Source: Apostichopus parvimensis (Eukaryota > Echinodermata > Holothuroidea > Aspidochirotida > Stichopodidae). Taken from it: a stretch of 64,000 nt of DNA. This document shows, piece by piece, positions 38,772-51,700 of the stretch. The stretch covers positions 20,410 through 84,409 of the forward strand of contig KN886507.1 of NCBI GenBank assembly GCA_000934455.1, written 5' to 3'. A program made the position numbers and the translations under genes. The notes beneath the pieces were generated by a model. That model saw only the letters and a program-made list of their open reading frames with translations. It was not told the DNA's origin and made no database searches. How positions within the stretch are numbered: the first letter of the stretch is position 1; every line of letters starts with the position of its first letter.

Positions 38772-41700
38772 AGAAAATTCTTAAAGGTACGACTGAAATG
38801 GAATGGACTCAAATAGAGAGCAGAGCTACCATTTATAACTCACTTTATTATGTGTTTTATGTGACCACAATGTATGTCAGTTATACTGACGGAATTTGAT
38901 CAACATCTGATCCACAATTATATCCTGCCTTACTGTTAATTACAACCCTGCGAGATTTTAGTACAGTATATATATTGAGAAACATCAGAAAGTCGCCAAA
39001 CGTATTCCCGAAATCTGTGTTTTATCAAGTTAAAAATCATCATATATTGTCACGTTTACATGCTACAGTGATCTTTCTCCAAGTTACATTAATTACAATT
39101 ATGTTAAGCTACCTATAAAGTACACAACATGTTTCTATCCACATCAAGTGCTTTCAAATTCAGGTCAATAAATTTGAACCGTTTTCCAAAGTAATCTCTA
39201 GAGGCCATTTTAGTCGCATTTTCTCCTAAATTTGAAGGCTCGGGTCCGTCACGTGTCATCATATGCGGCTTTCTTTCTTTCGAAAATATGTCGTTCAATC
39301 GTACGATGTTTTGTCATCCAGTCACGACCCACTTAGAAGCAAGGTCAGTCTAGTTCCGGGTTGCTGAATCCAGTTTCTTTAACAATCAACGGAATCTCTC
39401 CGTATCGAGCTATACAATGTACGTAACTTAGGGGAAGACGAGCCATTTCTGGAACATGTTCTACAAGTCAATAACGAGGCGCACACGTGGCAATCTCAAA
39501 CTCGATCTGTAAGGTACACAAAAGCGCGACAAGTTTATAGGTGCAGTCCAATGAGGAGGGTTTATTCAGAGTCTGGGCAAAGCTTATCTAGACTGCTTAC
39601 AGACAGTAGTATTATTACTACAAGTACTGTTTAATAGTAGACAGAAAGTTTCCAATGGTTTTTGGACACAATTTTGAAAATTTAAATTTAAGATGAACTT
39701 GAGAAGATAAAAAAAAGACTTGGAAGGAGAAATAGAAACAAACCCAGTTGTCTTCTGGAGTTGACAAAAATCATCAATTGTGAAGAGCAAATCCCCACCC
39801 CCCACCCCCTCCCCGAACAGCTCTTAGAAGACAAAATCTGGCACTTCTTTTGGGAGACATAGTTGAGTTTAGTTTAGTAGAAAAAAAAGGATCAGGAGGG
39901 ACACTCAAGTCCCCATCAAGGACCCTACAGTATAGGAGAGAAAAAATACTGAAGACACAAACACTCAGACCCGATTACAATGCGTAAAGTGCTTGTCCAA
40001 AGCATTCTTAAACCCATTCACACTACTTGCAAGTACAACTTTCTCAGGTAAACTGTTCCACTCATTCACCAATCCTATTAGAGAAAAAGTTATGCCGAAA
40101 TGCAGAATATTAATCCTACTTTGTGACTTTGGACACATGATCTGTGTTTAAAAGCCATGTAGTTGAGAAGGTGTCATTGACTAAGTTTATCTGTGGTATG
40201 TCGTATTACTACTATGGTCTGTGAAAACTTTTCACTTTTAGGGCTATGTTTCCTATCATATTTTCCCATGTGAAATTTGTACTTTTTGGACGTCTCGTGA
40301 AATTTCGGAGGACTTTGTTAACATTCCGCCCTAGGAAGTCCTCCGTCATTCAACGAAATTACCGTAAAACCAGAATTGTGAAGAATTAAAACTGTAGGTT
40401 TATAGACTCGGTTTTATCATGTAGTGGAGACTGTAGGGCATAATGCACTGGGTCTACTGTGTAATTGCTAAAATTGTGTTTGGGCGGCAGTGTCCTTGTA
40501 AAACTTAAATTTTAAAGCCATAGAAGGCCAGCTCTAAAGTTTTGAGATCTGCGTACGGGCGACAATCTCCTTGTTAAAATTAAATTTTAAAGCCATGAAA
40601 GATCAGCTTGAAAGACTTTTGACAAACAAATAATTGGGAGTTGGGACCCACAAACGAGCTGGAGTAGTTTACTGAAAGTATGAGTCCAGTTATTCGCGAT
40701 AGTCTAGTCGAATGTTTTATAACAGACTTATTGACACTTGCAATGCCATCATTAAAGTACAGTAGGTCGTGGTAGAAAGAGCTTAAATATTTCAGGTTCA
40801 CCATTTTCAAAACTTTGAAGAGATTTTTGCAAATGTCAGAAAAGAAAACTTTTGGAAAAAAAGCAATAAAGGAAGACATACAGTCTTGTAAATTAATGTT
40901 CGGCACATGTAATGTTTCTCGATGATGTCACATTTAAGACTTCCCGATGTAAGTATTACAGCCTTATGGGTGAAAGGAACGTTTAATCTGTGATACAATA
41001 TATGTCCCAAGTGGAAGAAAATGTTCCTCAGCTGTTTCAGGACAAATTAAAGTGTAGGCAGCTAATAGACTTTTTGTTTAAAAACTGTCTTAAACAGTTC
41101 TAGCAACCTTTTAAAATATAATTTGAGGCAATTCTGGTGACCTTTGATCAGTTTACATCTGACAGAGTGATATGATTGCAGATATATAGCCAGGACTATT
41201 TGTGAAATCTATCTCCTGTTGGTTAGTCATGGAGCTTCAAGGTCTCTCTGTCGCAACTGTGTGAAAGGTCGACGTGTAAGTCTGTACAAAGTGAGTGATG
41301 GAATGTTAACAAATTACATTACAATGCCGTAATTTACAGCATCTATTGTCCTACCCGAGAGAATGGCTTCAGCATGTCAACATGTTTCTGAGAACTGTTG
41401 TTTACATAGACTGCAGCATGTTGTTCATTTCGTTAGATAAGTAGAGGAATATTCTGATGACAGGCGAGAAGATTATGTTCTAAAGGACTGACGAAAAAGA
41501 AACGAAAAAGTAAAAGAAAAAGAGAAACAGTGGTGATATGCTGGCAGGGCCTCTGTGAAACCCTGCTCAGTGAAGAATATACTGTACACAGTATTCAATA
41601 TGAAAACCCATTGGAATTAGCAAGTACAGATATGCACTTGTCTCTTGTGTGTTCAAAACACTACAGGGAACAAAATAATATGTCACTAGACACAGCCTGG

Positions 41701-41834
41701 GCTACGGGATGCTCGCAGTCAAACCCCCCCCCCCCAGTCCTGCTCATCTCCAACATTAATGTCGGACTACGTTTGATACATTTATGGAACAGGTTCAATT
41801 AAATGAGCTTGCACTCCTTGGTGAGTTTCGGCGT
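38772..41834. other. Intergenic, no gene supported
   Basis: Short frames only. One minus-strand frame (39113-39298) lies in a GC-richer patch but matches nothing I know. A pair of similar segments at about 40490-40520 and 40550-40610 (GCGxCAxTxTCCTTGTxAAA, TTAAATTTTAAAGCCAT) marks a short duplication. Confidence 0.4.
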
Positions 41835-42339
41835 GCACCCCGGAGTGGGGTTCGACGTGCAACCCTGGGTGGAATTAGACAAGCACCCCTGAGTGGGATT
41901 AGACATGCACCCCTGAGTGGGATTAGACATGCACCCCTGAGTGGGATTAGACATGCACCCCTGAGTGGGATTAGACAAGCACCCCTGAGTGGGATTAGAC
42001 AAGCACCCCCGAGTGGGATAAGACATGCACCCCTGAGTGGGATTAGACAAGCACCCCTGAGTGGGATTAGACATGCACCCCTGAGTGGGATCAGACATGC
42101 ACCCCTGAGTGGGATCAGACATGCACCCCCTGAGTGGGATCAGACATGCACCCCTGAGTGGGATTAGACATGCACCCCTGAGTGGGATTAGACATGCACC
42201 CCTGAGTGGGATTAGACATGCACCCCTGGGTGGGATTAGACATGCACCCCTGGGTGGGATTAGACATGCACCCCTGGGTGGGATTAGACATGCACCCCTG
42301 AATGGGATTAGACATGCACCCCTGAGTGGGATTCAACTT
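41835..42339 (+). repeat. Minisatellite, 24-bp unit x 21
   Basis: Twenty-one near-identical 24-bp units, each starting GCACCCCTGAGTGGGATTAG and ending in ACAT or ACAA. Because 24 is divisible by 3, frames stay open on both strands (+ strand octapeptide APLSGIRH; minus strand CMSNPTQG). One unit near 42123 has an extra C that shifts the frame. First and last units are the most diverged, as expected of an expanding array. No start context, splice sites or flanking coding sequence support translation. Confidence 0.95.
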
Positions 42340-44439
42340 GCCTATTGTAGGTACAGCGGTATAGTACCTTATAATATTATATGCCTTTTTTAACATACTC
42401 TAATGAATACTCTGACAATTTTAAACTATTTTTAATGACGAAAAAGAAACCGTAAAGGCTAGAAGCTAGAATACAGTAGGATCGAGACCTCATGATATAA
42501 GGACAATTTAAATTCCGAATTTGTTTATAATGTAACCCTATATGTCAGTTTCCTGTGTCATCATCATACAGTAGTAGAAAGAACATTTATTAGCAAGGTT
42601 TTGTCTGCTTCATCCCGTAACGACGCAAACCACTTCAAGCAATTTCACACATGTCTGCTGACACACACACACTTACTGTACTTAGGGGAATTGGTACCTA
42701 GGAAAAAGTGACATACTGTAGGGTATCATGTGTGAGTGACTAAGTTTAATGTCAGTTAAATTGTAATTTAGCTATGTCTAGATATAGCCACAACAACACC
42801 TGTTTGTTCGTTTTATTTGTTTACATCTTGTCTGTGATAAATATATGTGTACGTGACATTAATGTTAAAACAACATACCATGTTTCGACATGTATATATT
42901 GATGTCATCTGTACTATGCTCTTGTGATGTTTGTTCGAACATTAAAACGACCAACTTATCATATAATGGCATGTACAGTACACAGTATTTGTAGTAAATT
43001 GAACTTAAACTCTTAAGTTTGAACATTGCTGCATACATGCAATCTGTCGCAGGAGTTATGATATCCTATATGCTAAATTTAGTTTATCTTCTGCTTTATA
43101 GGGTTGTCAACTTACAAGAAGCTCCAATCAAGTTTCTTGTCTTCATTCCCCAATCTCTAGTTATCAATCTCTACAACAAATACACTGCTTACTTTTCAAT
43201 CAAAAGAGATTGAAAATAAAGTTTGATGACTTGAACCGAATCGAACCGAATACATATGTAATCCAGATCACCATGATCATCAAGTAATGTTACCCTTATC
43301 TACAGTATGTTCTGTAGTTAAGTACAGTATGTTGAGGTTGTGGTAACTCGGTGTCATTCATTGAACCCTAGCCATCTCCTATTGCCACATAACTGACCAT
43401 GTTATATATTTGTATGTACCACTCAATGTCTCATTCAAACCTTCCTTGGCACATACAAACTGTACTTGAGCAACACCTCTGTTATAACATTATAAGACAA
43501 CACAATGTGCTCACAATCATTTATACCAGTGTTAATTATACTTTAAATAGTGATTCCTTTATTTGTTTAAGTTACTCCATTCCTCTTAAAACTCTCCTAT
43601 GTATAGATCTACAAAAGTCTGGATACATTGCACTGCCCCCCCCCCCCCAACACCCCAATGATATTTATATTGCCATTTATATTGGCATTAATTATATACT
43701 TTCAGTTGGTGTTTTCTGTAATGTAAAGTATGTACATGTACTGAATGATGTCCGTCACTCCTTGCTTCCCTGTCTCCTCGCCACAACTGCACTACCGTAG
43801 CTCTATGACTGCACGTGTCTATTAGAGCACTTGGTATCAATCCTCTCAGCACTGTCCTCTCTCATGCAATAACTGCCTCTTTCCCTGTCTCTGTACCCCT
43901 TTCCCCTTATTCTATCATCCAATGTGTCTCAACTTGTATTCAGCTATGTACATAACTCTAATATTGCGGACAATTAACTGTACTCCAGAAATTATACAAT
44001 ATTAAGTATCAACTCTAGGAAGCACAATGACATGACATAGTTGAGAGTTTGGCCGCATGAAATGTGACATGTACTTATATATCTACTATTTACTGCAACT
44101 GGCAATTTAATTCAATTAAAATTGTATTCTACTGTTTCTCTTTCTTTTCCCTGTCAACGGTTAAATTGTAATGATTCGCCTATATATATTCAATAAGTAC
44201 TGGACTTAGTTAAAAGTGTTAAATTTCAAATGTCAACAGATCTGCATCTTGCTGTGTGTTTTTTTTCCTTTCGAGTAGTTTAAATAATTAACTTTAATTT
44301 CCCTTTTGATTCCTTGCCGGAGGCAATTAAAGGAATCTTTATGCGATGGTGATGGTGTGTGTGTATGGTTATGTGCAAGCGTACAGTATGTGTGTGTATG
44401 TATGTGACACTTGCTTGTAAAGACAGTAACTCAAAACGT
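42340..44439. other. Intergenic, nothing recognised
   Basis: AT-rich with scattered TACAGTA words and a poly-C run at 43636-43648. No gene supported. Confidence 0.4.
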
Positions 44440-44790
44440 TAATGGTGGATTATCTTCATACTTGATGTGTGGATCCGTCATTTTTGAGTTCAAGAAGCCT
44501 GTTATCTTCTGTGAAGTTCAATGGTCACTTCGGATCAACAGAGGTCAAAGTCTGAAAACTTTGTGAACACGACAACTCCAAAACTACATCATTGTTGAAC
44601 TTCATACATGGTATGCAGATTCAGCTTGTTGAATACAAGAACCCTATGGAAATGGGAGGTCAAAGGTCATTTGCGGTCAACATTTAAATGAAATTCTCAA
44701 AATCTTGTAAACATGATAACATAAGAAGTACATCTTTCTTGAACTTAATACTTAGTATACCTTTAACATTCCAGATAAAAAAGGTGACAT
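44440..44790 (+). repeat. Dispersed repeat carrying AGGTCA nuclear-receptor half-sites
   Basis: About two imperfect tandem units share a (GT)TGAACTTCATAC-like block, CAAGAA(CCC or GCC), AGGTCAAAG, and CTTGTAAACATGATAAC or TTGTGAACACGACAACTC. A related, shorter copy lies at about 57385-57545. The repeat contains several GGTCA words. Confidence 0.55.
44657..44669 (+). promoter_or_regulatory. Perfect DR1 element (AGGTCA-A-AGGTCA)
   Basis: Two consensus AGGTCA hexamers spaced by one base. In animals DR1 is bound by RXR heterodimers, HNF4 and COUP-type receptors. It lies 857 bp upstream of gene B's first coding exon but is part of a dispersed repeat, so its regulatory role is unproven. Confidence 0.5.
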
Positions 44791-45526
44791 TTCATTTACA
44801 ATTTACAATCATGTGTGTATTTTTGTTGATATTTTTCTTATGTGTATTTTCTATCTGTGCTGTACATCATGGGGGTTCGCAAAAACTAGCTTTTGGTAGC
44901 TTTCCAGTGAATCCCCTCAACCATTTCATGCAATACTTTAATTGTCACTCTTTGATACCATTACCACTGTATGTAGTCTTGTTTATTCCGTAAAATCTGT
45001 TACAAATGGTCGAAAAAAAGTTGTATTGAATTAAAACACTGCCTTTTGCAAAATTTGGTCTTATTTTCGAATCTGAGGAAAGGTTCGTAACACCCTAACT
45101 TCAAATGTGCTGCCCATTACAAAGTGAGCACTATCGATCATTCCAAGCGGTTCTTTAATTTACTTCGCTCCTCGCTTACCTGTCTCCCCACAACCTAAGC
45201 ACCCCCATTCTACCGTGCCTAGAATGTCCTGGTAACCTTTTAACACTGTGCACCCTCTATGGCCGGCTCCTCCGGTCACCGCCCTTCCTTCTCATTCTAC
45301 CAACCAGAGTGTCTTGATTGCTATTTTCGAGCGGATTTTTTCATCGAATTTCGTCCACTTTTGGTTCTTTATTTTATATCAAGCGGTTTATTATTATATC
45401 AAGCGGTCTAGCGAAGGAGTGGTCGCTTGATATAATTATATCAATTACATATAAACAAGCGGATTATTATATCAATAATTATTATATCAAGTGGTTCTTT
45501 TATTTGACCTCTTTTGTTTTAGGTTG

Positions 45527-45713
45527 ATGACTGCTGAGTCAGAATGCGACATGACCACTACCATGCAGGGCAGTATGGACGTGACCCAGCAAGAGGGATT
45601 GTCGCCCCCATTTTATAGCCCGGTCTCAACCCCCGTCGTGGTTTTCCAGGACTCCACCCAAGTGTTCTTCAACTTTGACGCCACAATGCCTCAGGAGGTT
45701 GGGACTGTTCCTG
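45527..45713 (+). CDS. Gene B exon 1: start codon and A/B region (residues 1-63)
   Basis: The acceptor TTTGTTTTAG ends at 45522 and ATG follows at 45527. The region is rich in Thr, Ser, Gln and Met ([14 protein letters not shown]), with a hydrophobic [14 protein letters not shown] patch; no domain is recognised, as is usual for A/B regions. Donor CTG|GTAAGA at 45714; the exon ends one base into a Gly codon. Confidence 0.85.
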
Positions 45714-48700
45714 GTAAGAATAGAATCTCATAAGTTTGAAGTAGCGGTTTTCCCTTTATATATGAGAGCGTGGTGGCCAATTGGCTAAAGCGTCGGACTC
45801 GTGATCCAAGGATTGCTGGTTCGATTCCTGCCTAGTTCATTACGTTGTGTCCTTGGGCAAGATGCTTTATCTCACTTGCCTCTCTCCACCCAGGGGTTAA
45901 GTGGGTACCTGTGAGGTAACTTGTCATTGGGCGCAGTATCTAACTGCAGCTGACTGGAGGGATTGTCTCTGGGACAGGTTATCATTGACCAGGGGTAATA
46001 TAACGTCTGTAAAGCGTTTTGAGACCTATCGCTGGTATAAAGCGCTATATAAAAAGCAAATATTATTTTTATATTATATAGGTATGTAACTGCTATTGCG
46101 TTTGTCCTAGTGAGGATGTTTATTTCAAAGGAAGTGACTAGGAAAGTTCCAGGTAGGACTATCATATGCTGTAGCTTTAACTAGGTTTTTTCTGCAGGCT
46201 GCAAGTACAGTCCCTGAAACTGCCTGCTATGGAAGGATGCTAGGAGTCAGGGGGGGGGGTTCAGGGGAGGGGGAGGAGGTGGGCTGGGCTACAGCATTTT
46301 GCAGTCAGTACATAATCGTTTATGCTGTGTACAGTTTTACAAAATAGGCACTACATGTCTGATGGGTAATTCCTAATTTTTGATATTTTTGTATTCATCT
46401 TAGCTGAACAGGATTTTGCAGCGACAGCTTTTCAGCTTTTGTGACATTGGTACTTACAACGAATTTCATGTATACTTCAACAGGGATGTGCTCTGGAATA
46501 TTTGAGTGCCGGGCAGATTGTGCGGTAGTGTGATCCACACCCTGGGAGAGGGATCTCATGGGTGGGGTACCCCCTCCCCATTGGACAAATTTTGAACATG
46601 AAGTATGCTTAGGTGGTGCTATTTTTCCTATACTGTGCCATATATTCTCCCAAATTTTGGTTATGGTAAAATTTGTTAAATTATCATCAAAAGAGTGCCG
46701 GGCGGAAATGTTTAAAATACTGTTTGTGCCGGGCGGCATTCAGAACTGCTGGGCACAGCAGCCCGGTGCCGCCCAGTGTGAGCACATCCCTGCCTCAAGT
46801 TGGGCTGTACATAACGTTTGCAACAACAGCTGGCAGGAACAGGTTGAACTTGGGTACTTTCAATCACTAATATCTGGCACATTTGTGTCATATGTTTACA
46901 TATCTAGATGGGTTTCTGTGTTTTTTGAATTAGTTAGAACAGTACAGTACATTACATTACATTACATTACAGTACATTACATTATTAAAGTAAAGTACAG
47001 TACTTTATAAAGTACTGTAATGTACTGTAATGTACTGTACCTGTATGTTACACTACTGTACACACAATACAATACACAGATTACAGTATTTCTTACAGTA
47101 CAGTGCAGGCATAACAGCTTCAGTGCAGCAGGTTTTAAGTACATGGTTCATTGCAGTATGGTACCCACTGTACACTGTTGAGTGAAGTTCAGTACTATAG
47201 TACAATACTTACAGTAACACTACAGCTGACAAAAGTCCCCAATTAGAGCTCTCTATAGACTCCGTAAATTGACATGTCAAAATTTTTGCTGCCTTCCCCA
47301 CCCCCCTCCCCCTGTGTATATAAGTATGTCAAAAACAAGACTTTCTTGAAAATATGTCCACTGGGGTATTGGCTGATTTGGGTTTTGAACATATATTTGA
47401 GTTTTGTTTGGTTGACAAAGGAAGTCGCTTTATATCTGTTTGTTTGATATAGTAATACAGATCTCTGAAAGCCTTCTTGCAAGATTATCCTTGCAAGATT
47501 ATCGTGCTTTTATAGGATTAGGTTAATCCCGGCTGCATGTATACCTTTAGTCTAGATATATACTTAATGTAAACAGACTATAAAGACAAGAGGCAAGTTG
47601 TAAACGTGACTGTACAAAAGCTCATTTTAAGACTGAGGGTTCTTGCTCGGATGTTTCAACATGATAATTTGTCAATTTGACGTATCGTCAGAAAACTACA
47701 ATTAGCATGCAAATTAGCATACTTGTTCTACAAATAGCTGTTTGAAAGGTTTGCAACCAAAATATTTTAGCCTTTTTTGTACCAATGCCTGTCATAAAGA
47801 ATTAAGATTTCATGAGTTTTCTTGAAGAATGTGTCATTAGAATCGGCAGTCTGTTCATTTTTCAGAAAATTGTCATCACCGCATACGTTGTATTGCCATG
47901 GCAACCATTTGTTATTTGTAACATTGCTTGTGAGAATTATGGCCATTTGATGATAATCTTGGTTGGTCGACTTTTCTTGAATACGTAAACGTCAAACTAT
48001 TGGATGAATGTTTTCCGATCGAAGATTAATTCCACTTCCTAGAGTCGTTTTTTTTTTTTTGGCGTCTCTTACATATTGATTGGATTATCTGAAGGCAGAA
48101 TCTAATGAATGAAGACCTTTTGCTGACTGGAGATTGGTGGGTGTGGAGGGAAGGAGGGAAGGGGGAGGGGGTGATTGAGGGTAGCAGGCAGCAGGACATA
48201 CCATGGAAAATGTTACTTGCTATATTAAGTAAGTAAATGGCTGACCGTTTCATACTTTTTTTTGCAGGACTGGAACCAGAGGTGTCGGTGGAATCAACTG
48301 CTGATACATCGAGTCGGGAATCTAGTCTGGAGGACGCCATGAGAATACCCTGTAAAGTCTGCGGGGATAAATCGACAGGCTTCCATTACGGCGTCATGGC
48401 CTGCGAAGGTTGTAAGGTAATTGGATTTGGTAGAGACAGGCCTCCATTATGGCCTGCGATGGTTGTGAGGTGGTTGGTTTGGTAGCGACAGGATTCCATT
48501 ACAGAGTCATGGCCTGCGATGGTTGTAAGGTGATTGGTTTGGTAGGGACAGGATTCCATTATGACGTCATTGCCTGCGAAGGTTGTAAGTTGATTGGTTG
48601 GGTAGCGACAGGCTTCCATTATGATGTCATGGCCTGCGTAGGTTGTGAAGTGATTGGCTTGGTAGCGACAGGCTTCCATTATGACGTCATGGCCTGCGAA

Positions 48701-51700
48701 GGTCGTAAGAGGATTGGGTTGGTAGCAACAGCTCAGTACAGAGAAAAAGATCTTTTTTATGCACACTTTAGCAGTTCAACCATGGAGATAAATATTTCAT
48801 ATATCACAAAACCACAGCAACGTGATATTTAAACTCCCCAGCGGGTATGCTGCAGGTTTTGTAAACCAGTGGCACCAAGAGTAGTAATTCCACCATAAAA
48901 ATATCTATAGAAAAAAAGAAAAAAGAATGTAAAAGGGTGACTGTTCCAACTAGCACTATTTTCATCACAAGTTTACAAAATGACAGCTCCCCAGACACAA
49001 TTTTTAAGCTAAAGGTATCTCCCAAAACAGCTCAAGAAGGTACACTTATTCTTCACTTGAATTTCTGTTTTATAAAGTAAAAGATGATGGTTTGGGTAAT
49101 GTGTCTCCTGTAATATGCAATGAAAATTGAGGATTTTAAAAATTATTGCTATAAACAGCCTGCATAACAGGAGGGCTTTGAGTTGTCAAATACTATGTAA
49201 GGGTCAACTGTAATTATGTGAACATGTGTACAGTTTTCACTATAGACTTTCATTTCTATCGTGCATTGCTACACTGGTAGTCTGTATATATATACATGTA
49301 TGTAAGCAACCACCTGCCAAGTTATGAAGGATTTCCAAATATTTTATGAAGCTATGAAAGATACTTGGATATCACATTTTGACAGTGATGCAAAATATTC
49401 ACCCAAAGGTCAGTGGGCGTTTAAAATAGGAACTTTTAGTCCCCGGTCAAGTAAAATTTTGACAGTACCACGAAGGTACCTGGGGTAAGATAAGTCTTCA
49501 CGGAAGTCTCCTTTTTTGCAGCGTGGGGAGTCGACCTTTCTGCTCCAATCGTTGATCTCATGAATGTTAAAACATGCACGAAAGTTGGGAGACGACTCCA
49601 AAAGCGTCTTCAAATATTCATACTAATAGGATATTCAAGTAACGTATGGAAGATAATATCTGTGGAACATGCACGGGCGATAGCATCTCATGATCCAATC
49701 ACGCAGCAAGATACTTTGCGTCACAAGATACCGAGATCTCGTCAGTCTCGGTAAACAGTAACGTTTAAAAAAAAAGGAGTCGCGGGTTTTGTTTTCGTTG
49801 TCATTGAAAGTACCTCTAAAAGGTCTCCAACCGAGATAAGCTGCTCGACACTAGTTCTGTTGTCGGATTTGGATCTCAGTTTGAAACTAATTTCTTGGAA
49901 GGAGATGACATAAGCCTCTTTCGTAGATTAATATGATTCACAACTCACATCACAAAGTCATAGACAAGGAGGATCGTGTGTTGTAATGCTCACTGTATCA
50001 TGTTTAGTGCGCTGTGCATGTTTTACGGGGGTTTGCATATTAAAGATGTTCTCCTGTTTTGTAACTCCTTTAAAATGTTGTACGACATCTTGTCGATATA
50101 GCAGCCGAAGTTGGTCCACAAGTTGGGTGACTTTGGTCCTTTCAAACTAACCCAACATATTGAAAAGACTGGAACTGTTTTCTAATATTTTCTAGTATTT
50201 ACAAAAGCATGTAAATACATTTCTTACAATGTCTTTGCAGTTAAAAAAACAGTTTCTTCCTGATTCAAACTTTATGGTAAAAAAAAGAAAGAAAAAAAAT
50301 CTCAAATATTTTTAAATCTTCGTTGGGAAATGTTTTTTTTTAGTATAAATTCTCCTCCTCCTTCTGCTATTCTCAGGGTTTCTTTCGACGAAGCATTCAG
50401 AAGAAGATCGAATACAAGTGTCACCTAGACGGGAATTGTACGATCGAACGGATCAACAGAAATCGTTGCCAGCACTGCAGGTTCAAGAAATGCCTCGTCG
50501 TGGGCATGTCAAAGGAATGTGAGTAATGACATGGGCATGCACGATCATATCTCTGGTGGTTTTAAAACTTCGATCCACCGGTCGTATCCATCCAAGATAC
50601 TCGGGGAGGGAGAAATTAAACAAATTAGTGAAGATCAAATTTGAGGTAGTCCATTGCAATGAAGTAATCAACACTTCAATGCATTATTACATTCTGGTTT
50701 TAGTCTGAAGTTTGGCTAGTAGTTGACTGTTGCAGTAAAATGTAAAAGGTTTGATCTCCGTTTATCGTTAGTTGTTTTTTTACTGTGAATTGAGTGATGT
50801 ACATTCACTGCAACACCTGCGTTGTGTTTTATCATGCCTGCAATTGACAAGTGTCTATCTTATCAATGGGAACACTATTATTATGGTCATAGTGATATAG
50901 GACTTCTTGTATCAAGGCATTTTCACATGACTTAATAATATAACGCCAACAATTAACGTACACAAATGTTTACTTGGCATAAAGTTTCTAACAGACAAAG
51001 GCCAAGTTACTGAAAGAGTAATTGCATTGTGCTTGCAGTCGAGTGGATGGAATAACATGGAGAATTTTACAAGGACTATGGCGCCTTCTGGAAAGTTTAT
51101 GGCGATGCAAAATTCAAAAAAATACAAAAAAAGCAGTAGTATTGGCACCCAATATAATGAGAGGTACCCTAAAAATGAGGGGGACAAAATAGCAAAATTG
51201 ATCATATTTAACTCGGACAGCTTCTTAAATGCGGGTTGAAGGATTTCACATGCCTCTGTTTTACCTAGTTAATGCACAGTTATGAAATGTCAGAAGTTAA
51301 AGTAAATGCCATTCGTGTTATACTTTCAACCCCCCAAGAAATTGTCTGACATTTTCCAAATTCTGCCATCGTGTAATGAAAATTTGTATAAACTGACAAA
51401 GATGCTCGAATCTCTCATTATTTTTTAACCAAACTAGCCGTGAGAATTGGCCGATATTCCAAGAAAATAAAACAGAACAATCTGGCGGAGATTCGCAGGC
51501 TGACGATGAGACCCGAGACGGCCGAGGAGAAAGAGGCCAGGGAGAGGCGGGACATAGAGTTGTACTCCATCAGCCAGACGGTGCTGCAGGCATACAACCT
51601 CGCCATTCAGTTTCCCAAGGAGAAGGTCGATGAGCTGATCGGTAAACGGGACGAGATGATGGTAAGATTTTGGTCTGCTAAACGAGTCGATTAAAAGGGT

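Noticed and set aside
39113-39298. Minus-strand frame with DGPEPSNLGENATKMASRDY
   Set aside because: Looks slightly coding-like and lies in a GC-richer patch, but I recognise no family and see no exon boundaries.
41784-42393. Octapeptide-repeat protein genes on both strands
   Set aside because: Open frames follow automatically from a 24-bp repeat; one unit shifts frame, and no start, splice site or flanking coding sequence supports translation.
45773-45845. A functional tRNA-Thr gene
   Set aside because: A and B boxes are present, but the acceptor stem does not close and the sequence continues into a SINE body and tail.
48449-48832. A frame with repeated TGFHYxVMACxGCK read as a multi-zinc-finger protein
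   Set aside because: It is the intronic tandem array of exon 2's end in another frame; it has no second finger, no acceptor and no start context.
48268-50518. Gene B as a PPAR
   Set aside because: PPARs have a three-residue D-box between the first two cysteines of finger 2; here there are five, as in E75/E78/Rev-erb-like receptors.
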